A DNA stretch of 64,000 nucleotides, from contig JARUPZ010000002.1 in assembly GCA_031213475.1 (NCBI GenBank), positions 10,856,466 through 10,920,465 on the forward strand, read 5' to 3'. Position numbers and translations under genes: made by a program. Below are positions 1 to 12,169 of the stretch, in pieces. The notes below the pieces were generated by a model, which saw only the letters and a program-made list of their open reading frames with translations, was not told the DNA's origin and searched no databases. Origin of the DNA: Nereocystis luetkeana. Taxonomy: Eukaryota; Sar; Phaeophyceae; Laminariales; Laminariaceae. Each line of letters starts with the position of its first letter. Within the stretch, counting starts at the first letter, position 1.

Positions 1-2080
1 TGTGGGGCTGTACAGCAGCCTTCGAATGAGCTGTCGCTCAGGCTGGAAGTCCTCGGCATCGCCGCGGTAGCCAGCATCTAGAGAAATCACAATAATAGAG
101 CCAGCGTATATCGCTTTTTGCGCCCACCCGAAGGCACGAGATGGAGCATGACCGTTCTGACGAGCTCCTCTCACAGGGCTGGCCAAGGGGTTTCGCAGGA
201 TCATTTTGGTTCTCTGATATATCACATCGTTGTAGCGGCAAAGAAAGGTCTATATCACGACAATAGACGAGACGTGACGGACGGCGCATGCATGTCATCT
301 GGTATCTGGTACCTACCTGTCTGTGTGGTTTGGCCTCGGTCTCGGAATTTCCCCCGCAGACGAAGAAACAGGAGTTGAAGCTGATCAAAGACGGGGTACA
401 ACATATATGTGTCGAACACGCGTACTATACTGCTGTGGTGGGTGCGAAAAAGCAGAACTACAGCAGCCAGCCGTAGACACACAACGAAACAAAACAACAA
501 GTAGCAGTGCCAGTAGTACGTGTTTCTACGTGTTTTGTTGCCTATAGACTTCGTACAACATAACAACAAGCACTATAACGTCGGTTCCCAGTCACTATGT
601 GTCTGTCAAAATCGCCAAGCGTTCGAGTAAGCCCCAGCGGAAGTCTTGACAACAACAGAGACGTGCCTCCCCTGTCCATGGCCAAAAGACTCAGGCGAGC
701 AACAAATAAATGAGTACCCCACCCCCCCTCGTCTTGCCCATGTATGTGTCAGAAATGGAAAATGGTATCATCAGAATGTATCTGGTAGCATGACTCCCTC
801 CCGTGGTACCTCTCATACCAGGAGTAGTAGCTTTCGTATCAGGGGTACCTTTGGTACAACGTGCCTGGCACCGATAAATGTTCAAGGTATGTTTTACCTC
901 TAAGCTAGCTACTACTACTACTGGTCGTAGAAACATTATATTCGTATTATAGAACCAATAATCAAATTTTGACGAAGAATTAAAGCCGACACTAGATATT
1001 AATAGCAATTTTTCGTGATTTGGAAAGAAGCTTTTTTTTTGCAAAGATTTTCTGTCGGATCATTAATAAAGTGATCGCGGTCGTAGTGCAGTACTCAAAA
1101 GAAAATCGGGTCAATTTTCGGGTGAAGTCGTTGAGTTTCAAAGTAGTCGACACACGGAAAAGCCCAAAAACACCTTTCTTTGCCGTTTTTTTAAGTTAAA
1201 ATCCAGAATTTCAAAAAGCAAAAAAAAAAACATGACGGTCCAACGCCGAGTCGATCAAGTACCATTTTAAAATAAAGTGTATTATTTGAACTAACTGTCG
1301 ATCAGCGCCTCGAAAATCACGACAGTAAAATAATGCCTTATTCTTTTGTGGGCGAGTTAATTGTCCGTAGCACCGCACAGCAGTAACCCCACCCAGAGAG
1401 TAAAGCTTACCATATCTTATAGGCATATAACATATATACCGGCTAATAATGCCTGATGATGTTAAATCGTACGGCGCATACAACAACAGTAGTAGTACAG
1501 AGAGGTGATTGTTGAAAGAGCGACAAACATATAAAGCAGAGAGTTTAGGATTTAAGGATAGAACGTAATGAGAAGGAAGGAACAAATACAGCAAATAAAT
1601 AGAGTAGTAGACAAGCTGAAAGTTGGCACGGAAGGGAGGTAGACTTGGTGCATGGGTTTCCTTTTGTTTCCGAGGTTTTCTTCTTTCGGGAAAGTTATGA
1701 GTGATCCATGTTGAAGATCATGCTGCACATTGTCGGATGGCAAGAGAAATAATAATAATAATATAAAGCAGAGAAACAAGTTTGCACCGACCCGGTGCCT
1801 GGTGATAAACATACCTGGTTTGTGGCACGCGTGCAGTATCGTGCACTATAATGCTCGTGAATAAAACACGTAGAGTGATATCGGTACATACAGTAAATAT
1901 ATTAGAAGTATTTACACAACAAGTTGCGCCTCAACGCCTAAATAAAAGAGCCCAAATAAAATGCGCATGAATACCGCCAAAAGCCCGCCAAGCTTGACGA
2001 TAGGCCCACCGCATGATGCCATGGTTGATACTGACGACACGTTCGTGAGGATGGTGTTCTCACATTACCAATAATACCAA
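1..2080. other. Gene-free AT-rich intergenic DNA
   Basis: No ORF here has family resemblance, codon bias or convincing splice sites. The stretch contains short A/T runs and a GGTACC-rich patch near 790-860. A piece around 1108-1126 (core reading TCAATTTTCGGGTGA) also occurs inside the TIR element at 21827-22061, so a small decayed fragment of that family may be present. Nothing else is supported. Confidence 0.5.
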
Positions 2081-2184
2081 TAATACGTGGGACCATAGTA
2101 AATAGGACAAAAAAATGTTATTAAAAAATAGCATATATACTGGTTTTTGTCTTACCGTAGGTCCTATTTACTATGGTCCCCTCT
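2081..2184 (+). mobile_element. MITE family 1, copy 1 (diverged)
   Basis: A ~104-bp palindromic element. The left arm reads GGGACCATAGTAAATAGGAC and the right arm ends GTCCTATTTACTATGGTCCC, enclosing an AT-rich core. It belongs to the family with TIRs TATTACGGGGGACCATAGT that recurs at least 12 times in this window, but its outermost ends are decayed (AATACGTGGGACC on the left, no CCCGTAATA on the right). It has no coding capacity. Confidence 0.85.
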
Positions 2185-2401
2185 TCTACTAGAAGACCAC
2201 TTCCCTGAAATACTATACCTGTGGTTATTAATTAAAAAGGTTGTAACAAAAATGCATCTCGATGGGAGAAAACAAGCAAGCACGACATAGGGCGCACGGG
2301 AGTATCATACCATCTTCATCCCGTATCCACTTGCAACCAAATAACACCACCAGGAGAATATCCATGGTATTTTCTGTACGCTCGAAAAAAATAAAAAAAA
2401 A

Positions 2402-2427
2402 GGGGGGGGGGGGGGGGGGGGGGGGGG
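2402..2427 (+). repeat. Poly-G tract
   Basis: An almost uninterrupted G run of about 26 bases after an A-rich stretch. Similar long G or C homopolymers recur across the window, for example at 4809, 6079, 26100, 26180, 37368, 42909, 44964 and 62770, and are a hallmark of this genome. Confidence 0.9.
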
Positions 2428-2721
2428 CGGGGAAACACGAGGAGGGTTATAAAAACAAAACCAAAAGTGAAAAAGGGACAATAAACCGAAGATAAGCGAG
2501 ACAAAACATGCGCACAGAGCGCAGGCCGAGTCCCGAGGACAAGGTTGCTGTTTGCTGGTGCGATCAGTCCTCCTATGATATGTCCAGCTGATGAACCAAC
2601 ATCATAGTATAGGACGTCACGAGAGGCCAGACGGTAAAGGCAAGAAGTAAAAAAGAAGAGGGTAATAGAGACAAAGAGCTGACAAAAAAACAAAAACGAG
2701 CATTATAATGTAGTATAATAG

Positions 2722-2836
2722 TATTACGGGGGACCATAGTTAACAGGACCAGGTCCTATGGTATACATAAAAACCTACATGTTTAACCAATTTTACTAAC
2801 AAGATTTGGTCCTGTTAACTATGGTCCCCCGTAATA
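2722..2836 (-). mobile_element. MITE family 1, copy 2
   Basis: A complete ~115-bp element with near-perfect terminal inverted repeats: TATTACGGGGGACCATAGTT on the left and AACTATGGTCCCCCGTAATA on the right. Inside the TIRs the left side has TAACAGGACC and the right side GGTCCTGTTA. The core motif AAAAACCTACATGT, then AATTTTTACTAACAAG, places it in the reverse orientation relative to copies at 30692 and 57874. Confidence 0.95.
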
Positions 2837-5362
2837 GATATATGCCCAGTTGATGGGTCAAAGACGACATAATAACCGACACAAAGAGGACCGAGAGGAC
2901 AGAGAGACCCTTGAGGCGGACTGGAAAAAAATCGGAACCAAAATGGGGAAGAAAAAGGGAAAAAAGGTAAATTTAAAAGGGCCACACAAAATATAGCATT
3001 ATTAAGGTGGCGCAGCCGACGCAGAATAGCAGGGTACAGGGTAAACCTTCGATTAAGCAGGAAATAGGGCAACACAACAAACGAAAAACAGGAAACAAGA
3101 AAAAAGAGGGGTCGTTACTCAAAATTACTCAATAGTTACTGTTTTGTACCAGTACTACTGGTGGCAGTGTTCTCACATTAAATCATCGCCTATATCCGTA
3201 TTTTAGGCAGTATTACTGATGTAGTACTACATCTAACCTTAAGACATCACAATTTACATGAAACAGATAGTAAGTATAGGCATCGCACACTAAAAAAAAA
3301 GATGGTGAGTAAAAAATTGAACACGTCGAATATAAAAAAGAAGATGAAGAACAAAAACAAAGATACCTAAAGGGGTATCAAGAGGTGGGAAATAAATCGA
3401 AGATGCTGTAGGCTAAATACATACTTCGTGCGAAGTGCCAGCCCGACAGCGACCGTAAGAGAGCAACAGAAATGAGAGGGGAACGTTGTATTAAACAGTT
3501 ACTTTACGTGGGCGTGACGGTGATTTTTCCTCGCGAACTTTGATCAACCTGGCTGCATATTTTTCCTCGGACGAGGAACGACTGCAATCCATACTTCGGC
3601 GCAGACGTGAACCAAACCTGCACAAGGCATGTATGTACTGTCTGTAGTAAGGAGTTGACTAGCATCGATTTTGCGGGTTGAGCATATGTAGGTTGTGTTA
3701 GCAGGACGTCCGCATAAGGCACTACGAACAGCCCCAGAGACTTGGCGCAGCTCGTAGCTTTCTCTCGGGAGAGAAGTACGCAAGGGTGCGTTGAAAGGCA
3801 GAACTCTCAGGGTGGAAGAAGACCGAAGGGGAGAGAGGAGAGAGCAATCAAGTGAGCGTGAGCATCGTCGGTGAACTCGGGGGGGGGGGGAATACACGCT
3901 ACGATATACGGCTAGATGTAACGCACGGGCAATTGTGCTGGCCGACCCACACGACCCACAACAATGCTCTTTGGTATTTGTCCGTGGATATTAATCCATG
4001 CCTGGTCGTGTGGTATGTTAGCTGCTGTCTGTTGTTGTCAACATCCCCAGGAAGGCTCTCGTATTGTGCTACCGCATGGTATTTGCCGAAAGTCGCACTG
4101 ATCCCATGGAGTCCTAAAGAAAGTGTTACGCCGCACATATACGAAAAGTGTACGGCTGGCTATGAACCACATCGTCACAGAAGTCATCGCCAATCTTGTA
4201 GAATTTCCGACGCCTACGGAAATCAAGTAGGTCTTCGGCCAGCTTCGTGTCGCTACTTACTGCTGCCTCTGCACCCGGGGCACTGACCATCGCACCTGCC
4301 TGCCTCCGCTACTAGCTGTCAGGCGATTCATCTTGATCAACATACATACACAGGTACCATACTGCCCCAAATAACACCAACCCTATCACTGCAACTTCTC
4401 CCGTAGTTCCCGGAACACCGTACCTACACAGTGGTCGATCGCCTCGACCTTCACCACACCGCTCTCCGTTCTGCCCTTGAAGGCCCAGTGGGTGCGTTCA
4501 GCCCTGGTTGGATGGATAGATGGACGAATGGATGGATGGATAGATGGATGGACGACCCATTGCTTCCATTAACAACATCATATTGTTGTAGCACCGTTAC
4601 TTGTTCGGGTACCGCATTCTAACGCAACTACCGGTAAAGAAAAGTGCCTTCGAAGAGTTCGAGTACGCAGCCCAGGGATCTCTTAGTCTCCTGCAGTATC
4701 GGTTCTCCCTGCATCGTGTAAACCTTCCCGGCGGAGATGTGGCTCTGCCAATCAGCTCCCCCATAGACTCGAGAATCGCAGCGGCCTCTCGCCCCTAAGA
4801 GTTGAAGGGGGCGGGGGGGGGGGGGGGCTGTTCCCCCCCTACAACCACATGCGCTACTCCGAAACGGCTTCCCCCCTTCACTGGCCAGACCCTGACCCGT
4901 CATTTCAGATCTGCTTTACTAGGAGGCTAAACTAGCGACCACATTCCCCTGTTTTAGGAGCAACCATCTCTTATCTCGTAGTGGGATATTTATGTACTGA
5001 TATTCTTGCCTTCCGAATTGGCGTCACGGTGGAGGGGAGCGGGGCATCCAGATTCCCACTACCGTACTACTACAGTAGGCCACTCGGGCGAGTGGCTCTG
5101 AACCTCACTCAAAAGTGGACGAGAAAATATTGTGTTGGCTCGCAGCGCGCCAAACAGTCGCATAGCAGTGCTTATCGCGATAAACCCTGAGGGTGTGAAA
5201 GAGCAAGACTGCAACGCAATAAGTTATGGTCATTCGGCCGAGTGGCTGTCAGAGATTGAAAAACCAGGACCTGAACTTGACCCCCCTACCGTTCGCAGCA
5301 CTGGTCACCGGTGTAGTCTATTTCGACAGAAAGCGCTACAATCACGTTGAGCCCTGCGAGGC
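2837..5362. other. Intergenic DNA without recognised gene
   Basis: No supported gene. The stretch contains A-rich DNA (2900-3400), a G run near 3880, a short GGAT microsatellite at 4507-4553 and a G run at 4809-4829. ORFs here are below 145 codons, overlap on both strands and show no recognisable domain. Confidence 0.5.
4507..4553 (+). repeat. GGAT tetranucleotide microsatellite
   Basis: Imperfect tandem GGAT/AGAT units over about 47 bp. A purer version of the same motif lies at 52216-52263 in an intron of the TBC gene. Confidence 0.85.
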
Positions 5363-5614
5363 ATTCTACGATAGAGGTTCACCCTAGTTTTTATGAGGCT
5401 CCTCACTCACTTGAGGAGCGCCATTCTGATAGCAAGTCACCCGAAAACTGACTTCAGCCAACATCAAATTGCATCCCGATGAATAATCCCATGACTGAAG
5501 TATACCAAAACGTCTGTTTTCGAAACAAGATCGGCAATTCGACGATTCCGGGTCAAGAAACCCCCGTCACTTAGAAACTACTTCAGCGGAAGTGTGCTAC
5601 CTCCATCGTGGAAG
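5363..5614 (+). mobile_element. TIR element family 2, copy 1
   Basis: A ~250-bp element bounded by ATTCTACGATAGAGGT on the left and ACCTCCATCGTGGAAG on the right, which are imperfect inverted repeats of each other. The interior aligns with the reverse complement of 21827-22061, with shared blocks around CACTTGAGGAGC/CACTTAAGGAGC, CACCCGAAAA and AATCCCATGAC. It is non-coding and the likely mechanism is mobilisation by an unrelated DNA transposase. Its sequence is clearly diverged from copy 2, so it looks old. Confidence 0.75.
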
Positions 5615-6785
5615 GCGTCCTGCATGCCAGCAGAGAAGGCCGGGCTCTTCATCGACGATGATAGTCTCGTCAGTTAGCAGACCAGGCTTCCTCGGAGCTT
5701 CCACGACAACCCTCGCCTGCCAGCACACTGCGTCAGACTTTGACCGAGACCTTTAACGAACACGAGCTCATATAGAGCGTCGTTCTCGCCGAGAAATAGA
5801 AGAGACAAAACCGAAAAATCAGCAGAAGCCGGGACGTAAACGATGGCAAGTTGGGGACACGAGCGAAAACTTGTTGACGAAGCCAGAGCCCGTGAAAAAT
5901 CTCTCAGGGGAATAGGAATCGGTGTCGGCGACGTCTGGGCTCACCAACCTTCGCTGTTTCATTGCACTAGCGGTTGGCGCACTGTTGGTTCGCTACCTGC
6001 CTTTCTTCACGCGAGCCCTGCACCAACCCCACCCTCAATAAGCCACCTCTCGACCCTCACCCTCCCCTCCGCCCCTCACCCCCCCCCCCCCCCCCCCCAT
6101 AATTTCGAGTTTCTCGCCCTATCGATGGCGTACACTAGATCAGCGCCCCCTCCTCTCCCGCCGACTGCGACTGCTCCGTTCGACCGCTTCCTCCTTCCTC
6201 TTCTTCTCGACACAGATCCGCCGACTATTTTCACACCTACCCGCCTCCCCCCCCCCCCCCCATCGCTGTGGCGGGGTCGCTCGTCCTTCCACACCCCGCC
6301 ATTGTCATCGCCACTGTCATCTACGCTTGACGTGTGGCCGGCGTCGCGTCGGTGTCGGCCACGGCGCACGACGTAACGTCAGAGAAGACGCGTGACCAGG
6401 TGCAGTATAGTGATTGGTGGTCCTACCACGAATGCCACCGCCCGTTGCTGCTGCCCTATGGCTATTTTTTGGTGCCGGAATCCTCGCAAAACGGTTATCA
6501 CTGCCGCAGCATGGACCCATGACGTGAAGAAAGCCAGTGACGGCGCAGTAGAAATGGCGCTTACTTGGTTCTTCGTTTGTTTCGAAGTTGATTTGTACCT
6601 ACTCTATGCACCCCTTCTCCCTATACGGGCTTCGTACGAGCTCGTGCTTCAGTTGTCCCGTGATGTGTCTACGGCTGGCGTACTCGTTTTATGAGCGTGC
6701 GCGGTTCCACCCGCCACGAGATCCAATGCTCGTCCTGACAGGATAACTACCGTACACTTCTTGCAAGGGACTTAATCCCCCCCAT
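5615..6785. other. C-rich low-complexity region, no supported gene
   Basis: A plus-strand ORF of 177 codons (5843-6376) covers poly-C tracts and is mainly proline/serine runs created by them, with equally open antisense frames. No domain is visible and the start has no context. I do not call it a gene. Low-complexity C runs lie at 6079-6099 and 6247-6260. Confidence 0.5.
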
Positions 6786-7290
6786 CCCGGTATTGTAGGC
6801 ATGCGAGGGTCTATGGTCATACGACTACGGCCATGCATGAGATCGAGTGCATCTCTCCTACCGAGTACACCCCCCCCCCCCCCTGGTCATACCACTACGG
6901 CCATGCATGATAATGAGCACAACCCCCCCGCACAAGCGAATGGTCGGGTCACGTACCTGATAGTGTTTATGGTAAGACACCCAATAGGCTGTTACATAGT
7001 ACCCCCGTGGCTGTCTCTGGAAGTGGCCATACCGGAAAATAGATTAACTCATTGACGATGTAGGCCATGCGCACGTCCGCCTCAAAAGCGGTTCTTAGTA
7101 CGATGCAGCTCACCCTCCATGCGACTCACGAACCACCTCACGGTGGTTTGCGCTCGGTGCAAGCAATGTCCGCCTGGTCGGTGAAAACCCAACGTGTTCC
7201 GTCCCGGCATTGTAGGGATGCGAAGGTCTTTTTTGGTGTTACGACTACGGCCATGCATGATATCGAGTACACCCCCCCTCTCCCCCGACT
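6786..7290 (-). mobile_element. Retroelement 3' end fragment, minus orientation
   Basis: Contains, in reverse complement, the 3' flank seen at 39370-39600. Signature blocks are TACGACTACGGCCATGCATGA (seen with small changes at 6819, 6888 and 7239), CCCGGCATTGTAGG and GGTGCAAGCAATGTCCGCC, and the tail CCGCCTCAAAAGCGGTTCTTAG near 7077. The TACGACTACGG block is present more than once, so the 3' region is internally duplicated or two fragments abut. It is non-coding; the ORFs through it are incidental. Confidence 0.7.
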
Positions 7291-10200
7291 ATCCTTCACG
7301 CCCCCGTCGCCTAGTGTTTTACTAATAATTGATGCCATAACTGTTTCAAAGCACGCCGCCGACGGCGCTTGCCCATGCGTCCACAGGACGTCGGACCCAA
7401 AGGCGACATTCTCTTCTTCAGATCCACCGGCGCCTAAGTGGTGTCATGTTCGTGTATGCCATGTTTAACCACGACCAACCTGGTGTGCCGCTCAGGTGTC
7501 CCCACATTTCAAAGGTCAGACGGCCAGGTGGATATGCTACCCCGCGACGAATAACTATTCGACGACATAGATACGATTTGCCTGAGGAATACAACAAATT
7601 TAGCTTTTTTAAAACGTCTTAACCCCAACTGAATCATAATTGGCACATTATTTTGCCCATTGGTACAACTTTCATAATTCCTCAATTAAGACCCATCCCT
7701 CCAGAAACTGCCGCTCACCGATCCCAGCGCCCCTGCCCCCCACGACAACATACCTGCACTTGATACCAGGTGGACCGCCCCATCTGTGAAGCACGCCTCC
7801 CTTCCTCCAGCTGGAAACGCTCTGCTCTGGGCGTCTTGTGTGCCTCGGCACAGGTCAACCAACCGGCGCGCCCCACTTTTTGGAGCTAATTTCCGCTGCA
7901 TCTACGTGGCACCATGCGCGGCCTCCCCCGGTATCGCTCGGTCGCCTCCGGTCCTCCAAGAACCTTCAGGAAAAGTTCTCGTCGATTCCCCCTCGTTTTT
8001 TTCTGCCCCCAAGGCAAAGTTGGGCCTTGTCCCCGCTTCCCATTTACTGCTGCATAATTTCGCACCACCGGGCAGCGCCTACATCGCTTCTCGGCAGTAC
8101 CGTACCAACGCCATTCTCTCCATGGGCCCGAGACTAGCCGCTGACCTAATCTCTCTTTTCTTCATCCCCCGGGAAGGCAACCGCGAAAAAAGACGGAAAC
8201 GACAGCTTCATTAATAAATTCGACCAAATCAGCTCCCGCCGTCAACTGGTGGTTTACCCGCCGTCAACTGAATCCTCGTCAAATTCCGCAAAGGCCGAAC
8301 CTTCTCCCCGTTGGGCATGATGTATCCGTTACACCAGATCTCCATCGACGAGCCCTTCACTCTTCGTACAATATTTTTCGCGGCAAAAGCGAATTTCTTC
8401 GAGTGGTCTTTCATGCCGCTCGCCCCTGGGTGATTCGATTATGAAACAATCAACGAGGCAATCGAAGGGTTTCCAACGCCTGGTTATTACCTACCTCGGC
8501 GATGACCATCGTCTTCACCTTGGAGTCTCCCTCGTACATCAACGACATCATCCGACGCCTACGGAGCCACCATTTGTTGCTCTCCCGCGTCAAAGCTCAA
8601 CTTGGTGCCCGCGGCGACAAATTAATAGATCTCCTGCCGGTGTACGCCCGGTCGCCCCTACCCCGACAAGGTCGCCACCCTCACCGACAAGCCTTGTCCT
8701 GAAAAACGGGACGCAGCTATGAATCCTCCCTCCTTTCTCCCGCCTTCCCTATCACCGCAAACGCCTGTCGAACGTGCCCATACTGTGTGCGCCGCATGAG
8801 CGATCTACTCACTCGCCGCGCATTAAAGCTTCTTTAAACGTCGACTACGGGATTCATCGACCGTTAATAGTTCCGCATTCTCGGCGCTTCACTGAGTGTT
8901 GGCCGTTTCGTGGGAACGTACTGAGGGGGGGTATCATCGACACCCCCCCCCCGCCCCCCCTACCAAGTTTACTACGCCACCCGCACCGATTTCCTCCCGG
9001 GAACCCTCAAGCAAGAGCTACAGATCTGCTCCGTCCGTCCCATCGCTTTCCATCAACAGCGCCTCCGATCATTCTTGGGTTCTCCCCGACCTCTTGACTG
9101 GACGAATCTCCCGGGTCAATAAACAACTCCGCGGCTACCAGTGGCGCACCCTGCTCCGCATCTACACCGACCGCAAGGTCCCTCAAGGACACGACCAAGC
9201 TTGATCGGCACAACGCCCGTGTTTAGCATTCACCAGAGCTCCTGTCCGCTTGCACACGTCACACACCATGGATTGACGTGGAAATATTGTTGAGGGTGAC
9301 TTCCCGCCTTCCCCTCCACCGACAAACCTCAACCGCGCTCTGGAACTGACCGCCCTACAGGCCATGATACCGGGGGTTGTCTACCTCATGCAGGCCAGTG
9401 ATGGTACCACCTGCGAGCGCTCGACACCCGTAATTGGCTCGAGTGGGGTTGGTTCATCGCCCACCTTCCCCCGTCATTGTGATTCCGCGCACCGTGACAG
9501 ACTAACGACGACCTCGGACGTTTTAGTTGCCGCGTTTTTTGTCGTACCTCCACAAACTCGTTCGACGCCTCTACGTATGGTTAAGTCGTCAACAACGAAC
9601 GTCTAACTAGTGACAGTATCGCCAAGTCGAGAGGTTGTTATGGTATGGACGCTGTGGCTCTCTTTAGCATATATAGCTTCGGTGCCCTCATCGACTCTCC
9701 GTTAGCCACTTCTGGTGTATCGGAACAAGCCGCTGCTAATCCTTCTCCGGGTCAGATTGTTTCGTCGACCCCGCCGTCGCAACAGCCGGAACCCCCAAAC
9801 CAACCGACGCCTGTTCTTATGGCCGCCGGAAGAATGTCACCGCTGCGCGCCCTCCGGAACATGAACATCTGCTGCCGCTCACATCATCCCCCTATCCGCG
9901 CGCCCTGCCAACATTCTAAGTCGCAGGTGGAAATCGGACCAACCCTCTAGTGTCGTCGTCGGTGGCGTAGAAGTAACGTTGGCGTCTAACAGTAGAAGCA
10001 CAATTTCAGAACTCGGGGAACCTCGCAAGTGGTGAAGTGGAGTTTAGAGAAGGACTTTTAACGTACCAGCGGACCTACAAAGATGCTCTGTACGCTGCTC
10101 ACCAATGGCCCAGTCCGTGCATCCGTTTGGCTCAACGCAGAAACGCAGGGGTGGAGGTTGTTATCGTCGGGGCTCGATCGCCGGTTCCGGACAACGGAAG

Positions 10201-10600
10201 CGTGTCTGAAGAAGTCCGGGTCGAAGATGCGTGCTTCGATAGCGGTAGCAAATTTTGGCTAGAAAGAAAACAAAGAACCAAAAGTTATTAGAGATGAAAT
10301 CATTTAAACTTTTCCCCTTTACCGTGACAAGATGAAACAAACAAGCGTGGCATCTCCCCTGCTCCACACCCCCGAAACAGTTATAGTGCGTCCCTGCTTC
10401 TTCCACACACGCCCCACTCGATCACAACCTCCTGATAGCTGGGTACTGTGCGCACGCTCAGCATGATATTATACACTCGTGTTATTTTTCTGAGGATCGT
10501 CGCTGGCATATCCAACCGTTGGTGAACCCACCACTTCTTTATAAGCGCCCGCGTAAGACTTCGCGACGAAGACAACCCGCTGGCCTACTCTCTTCCAGCG
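7291..10600. other. C-rich tract with broken ORFs, probably decayed transposon
   Basis: Several short plus-strand ORFs have more protein-like composition than their surroundings: 8502-8702 (contains SPSYINDIIRRLRSHHLLL), 8896-9204 (contains RVNKQLRGYQWRTLLRIYT) and 10037-10291. On the minus strand 8229-8414 reads as a compact 61-codon peptide. None has a recognised domain, splice logic or a consistent frame. Because a retroelement 3' end lies directly to the left, decayed mobile-element coding sequence is the most economical reading, but I cannot assign a family. Confidence 0.35.
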
Positions 10601-11800
10601 AAATTCAAACGCACCCGGTATCATCGTCAACCACATAGTCTCGAGAGCCGATTGTTTGACTGTAGCTCGAGCAATCGATCGTTTTCACGCCGTAATGGTA
10701 CGACCTATGTATCGTGGCAGCGCGTGATAGAAAGAGGCCCGTTCGTTGTGTTTTATGCTCAGGTACGTACCGGGTACCTGAAATCATTCAGGCTTGTTAT
10801 TTTGTGCTATTGGCTGGAACCCTGCTTCTGTTACAGTCCAGGGTAACTAACGTTCTGCACGATCGCTCGCGTCTCCGTGGGGGAACGACGGGAGGTGGAG
10901 GGCATTACGTGTCGAAGCGAATGAGCACCCCACTGTAACACAAAACACACCAGCTACACAAAAATCGTACCAGGTATCTCTCAGATGACGTGGTAGGATC
11001 CACCCTGGATTGCGTGCTCTCGGTCCCGTTACAAGACCTTTTACCGAGCTCGCTGAACCTTCTACAACCAGCTAAAACATTGTGAAGGGGTGTACATGAT
11101 CGATGCGTTCAATTCTTCATGTATCGCAAGAAGAGTAGGATAGGATAATAACCAGTCCACATCCCTCGGAAAAGGCTTACTGGCAAAATGCAGAGCAGGA
11201 AGCTGATCTGGAACTTTTAAACAAGCCGCTCTCCTTCGCTTTTGTAATAGAGGGGTTTGTGACTAAGATATAGGCGACCCGCTGCTTACTGGATCGTGGT
11301 TCATAACTACGGTACTGTACAGTACGACTAGGTTCCAATAAATCGGCCACACTTCATAGCCTTATGGTCGATTCTTTTACCCTACACTCATATATCCGAA
11401 GAAACTCGGCTGAAGGCTTCTTCTCAGTGGGTGGAGTAGCCCATGAACATGGATAGTGTCACCCGAAACAACGGTCGTTTTTCTCTCGCTAGCTTGTCGT
11501 TCTCCTTGTCCGACTAAGATAGTAGCATAAACCTGCGGGTAACACAACGCGCAAAATCAGCACCACCGCCATCACCACCACCACCACCACCACCACCACC
11601 ACCACCACCACCACCACCAGCGGTTTGAACCCCTCCTCGTCGCATTCTTCCGTGTCGGGTGTGTTGTTGCTGGAAGATGCTGTCCCGGAGTCATTCTTGG
11701 AGCTCTGGACTTCCCACTGGTCAGGGCGGTCGGGGTCTTGTCTACGTCGGCCAGGCTTGCGGCATTCACATTGGAGTGCGTCAAAAAGAGAAAGTTGTTA
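10601..11800. other. Intergenic DNA with CAC microsatellite
   Basis: No supported gene. A CAC/CCA trinucleotide run occupies 11571-11619 and generates a minus-strand ORF that begins with a run of tryptophans, which is an artefact of the repeat. Confidence 0.5.
11571..11619 (+). repeat. (CAC)n microsatellite
   Basis: About 16 tandem CAC/CCA units in a row. No surrounding gene supports a coding role. Confidence 0.95.
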
Positions 11801-11867
11801 GATATGCACTATAGCCACTGAGCTATCAGACAGCACTGATCCATAGCTCAGTGGCTATGTGCACATC
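11801..11867. repeat. Hairpin with tRNA A-box-like arms
   Basis: An inverted repeat: left arm GATATGCACTATAGCCACTG then AGCTAT, right arm ATAGCTCAGTGGCTATGTGC then ACATC, with a loop of about 16 bp. The right arm contains TAGCTCAGTGG, which matches the polymerase III A-box consensus TRGYNNARNGG. The inner stem CCACTGAGCT/AGCTCAGTGG is shared with the larger hairpin at 28501-28581. It is probably a miniature hairpin element, perhaps derived from a tRNA-like sequence. Confidence 0.7.
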
Positions 11868-12169
11868 TGTCCTGGCTGTTAAGCACTGGACCTCAGATGC
11901 AACCCAAGGGTTGCATGTAGCAAAGCCCTTGAATTAAATGGTGCCGTGTTAGGATAATCTCCGGCTCTTGCGATGGCGGCGACTCGTGTGTGCGGACCTA
12001 TGGCGCCTCTTCTTGCCTGTAGAATGTTCAGATATGCGCTTTCTTTTCTAAAAGACCAAAAAGGGCTACAGGGGAGTTCGAATCCCGGATTTTTGTTTCT
12101 CTTGGAAATACACCGTCCCCACTGAGATTTCATGTATGTAAATGCTGAACGAACAGAAGCACGATCGGT

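Noticed and set aside
5843..6376. 177-codon proline-rich ORF
   Set aside because: It is made largely from poly-C tracts, antisense frames are equally open, and no domain or splice context supports it.
11572..11784. ORF starting with a run of tryptophans
   Set aside because: Created by the CAC microsatellite read in reverse.
11848..12090. tRNA or SINE between TAGCTCAGTGG at 11845 and GTTCGAATCCCGG at 12074
   Set aside because: The boxes are about 225 bp apart and no cloverleaf or tail is visible; the first box is part of a hairpin.
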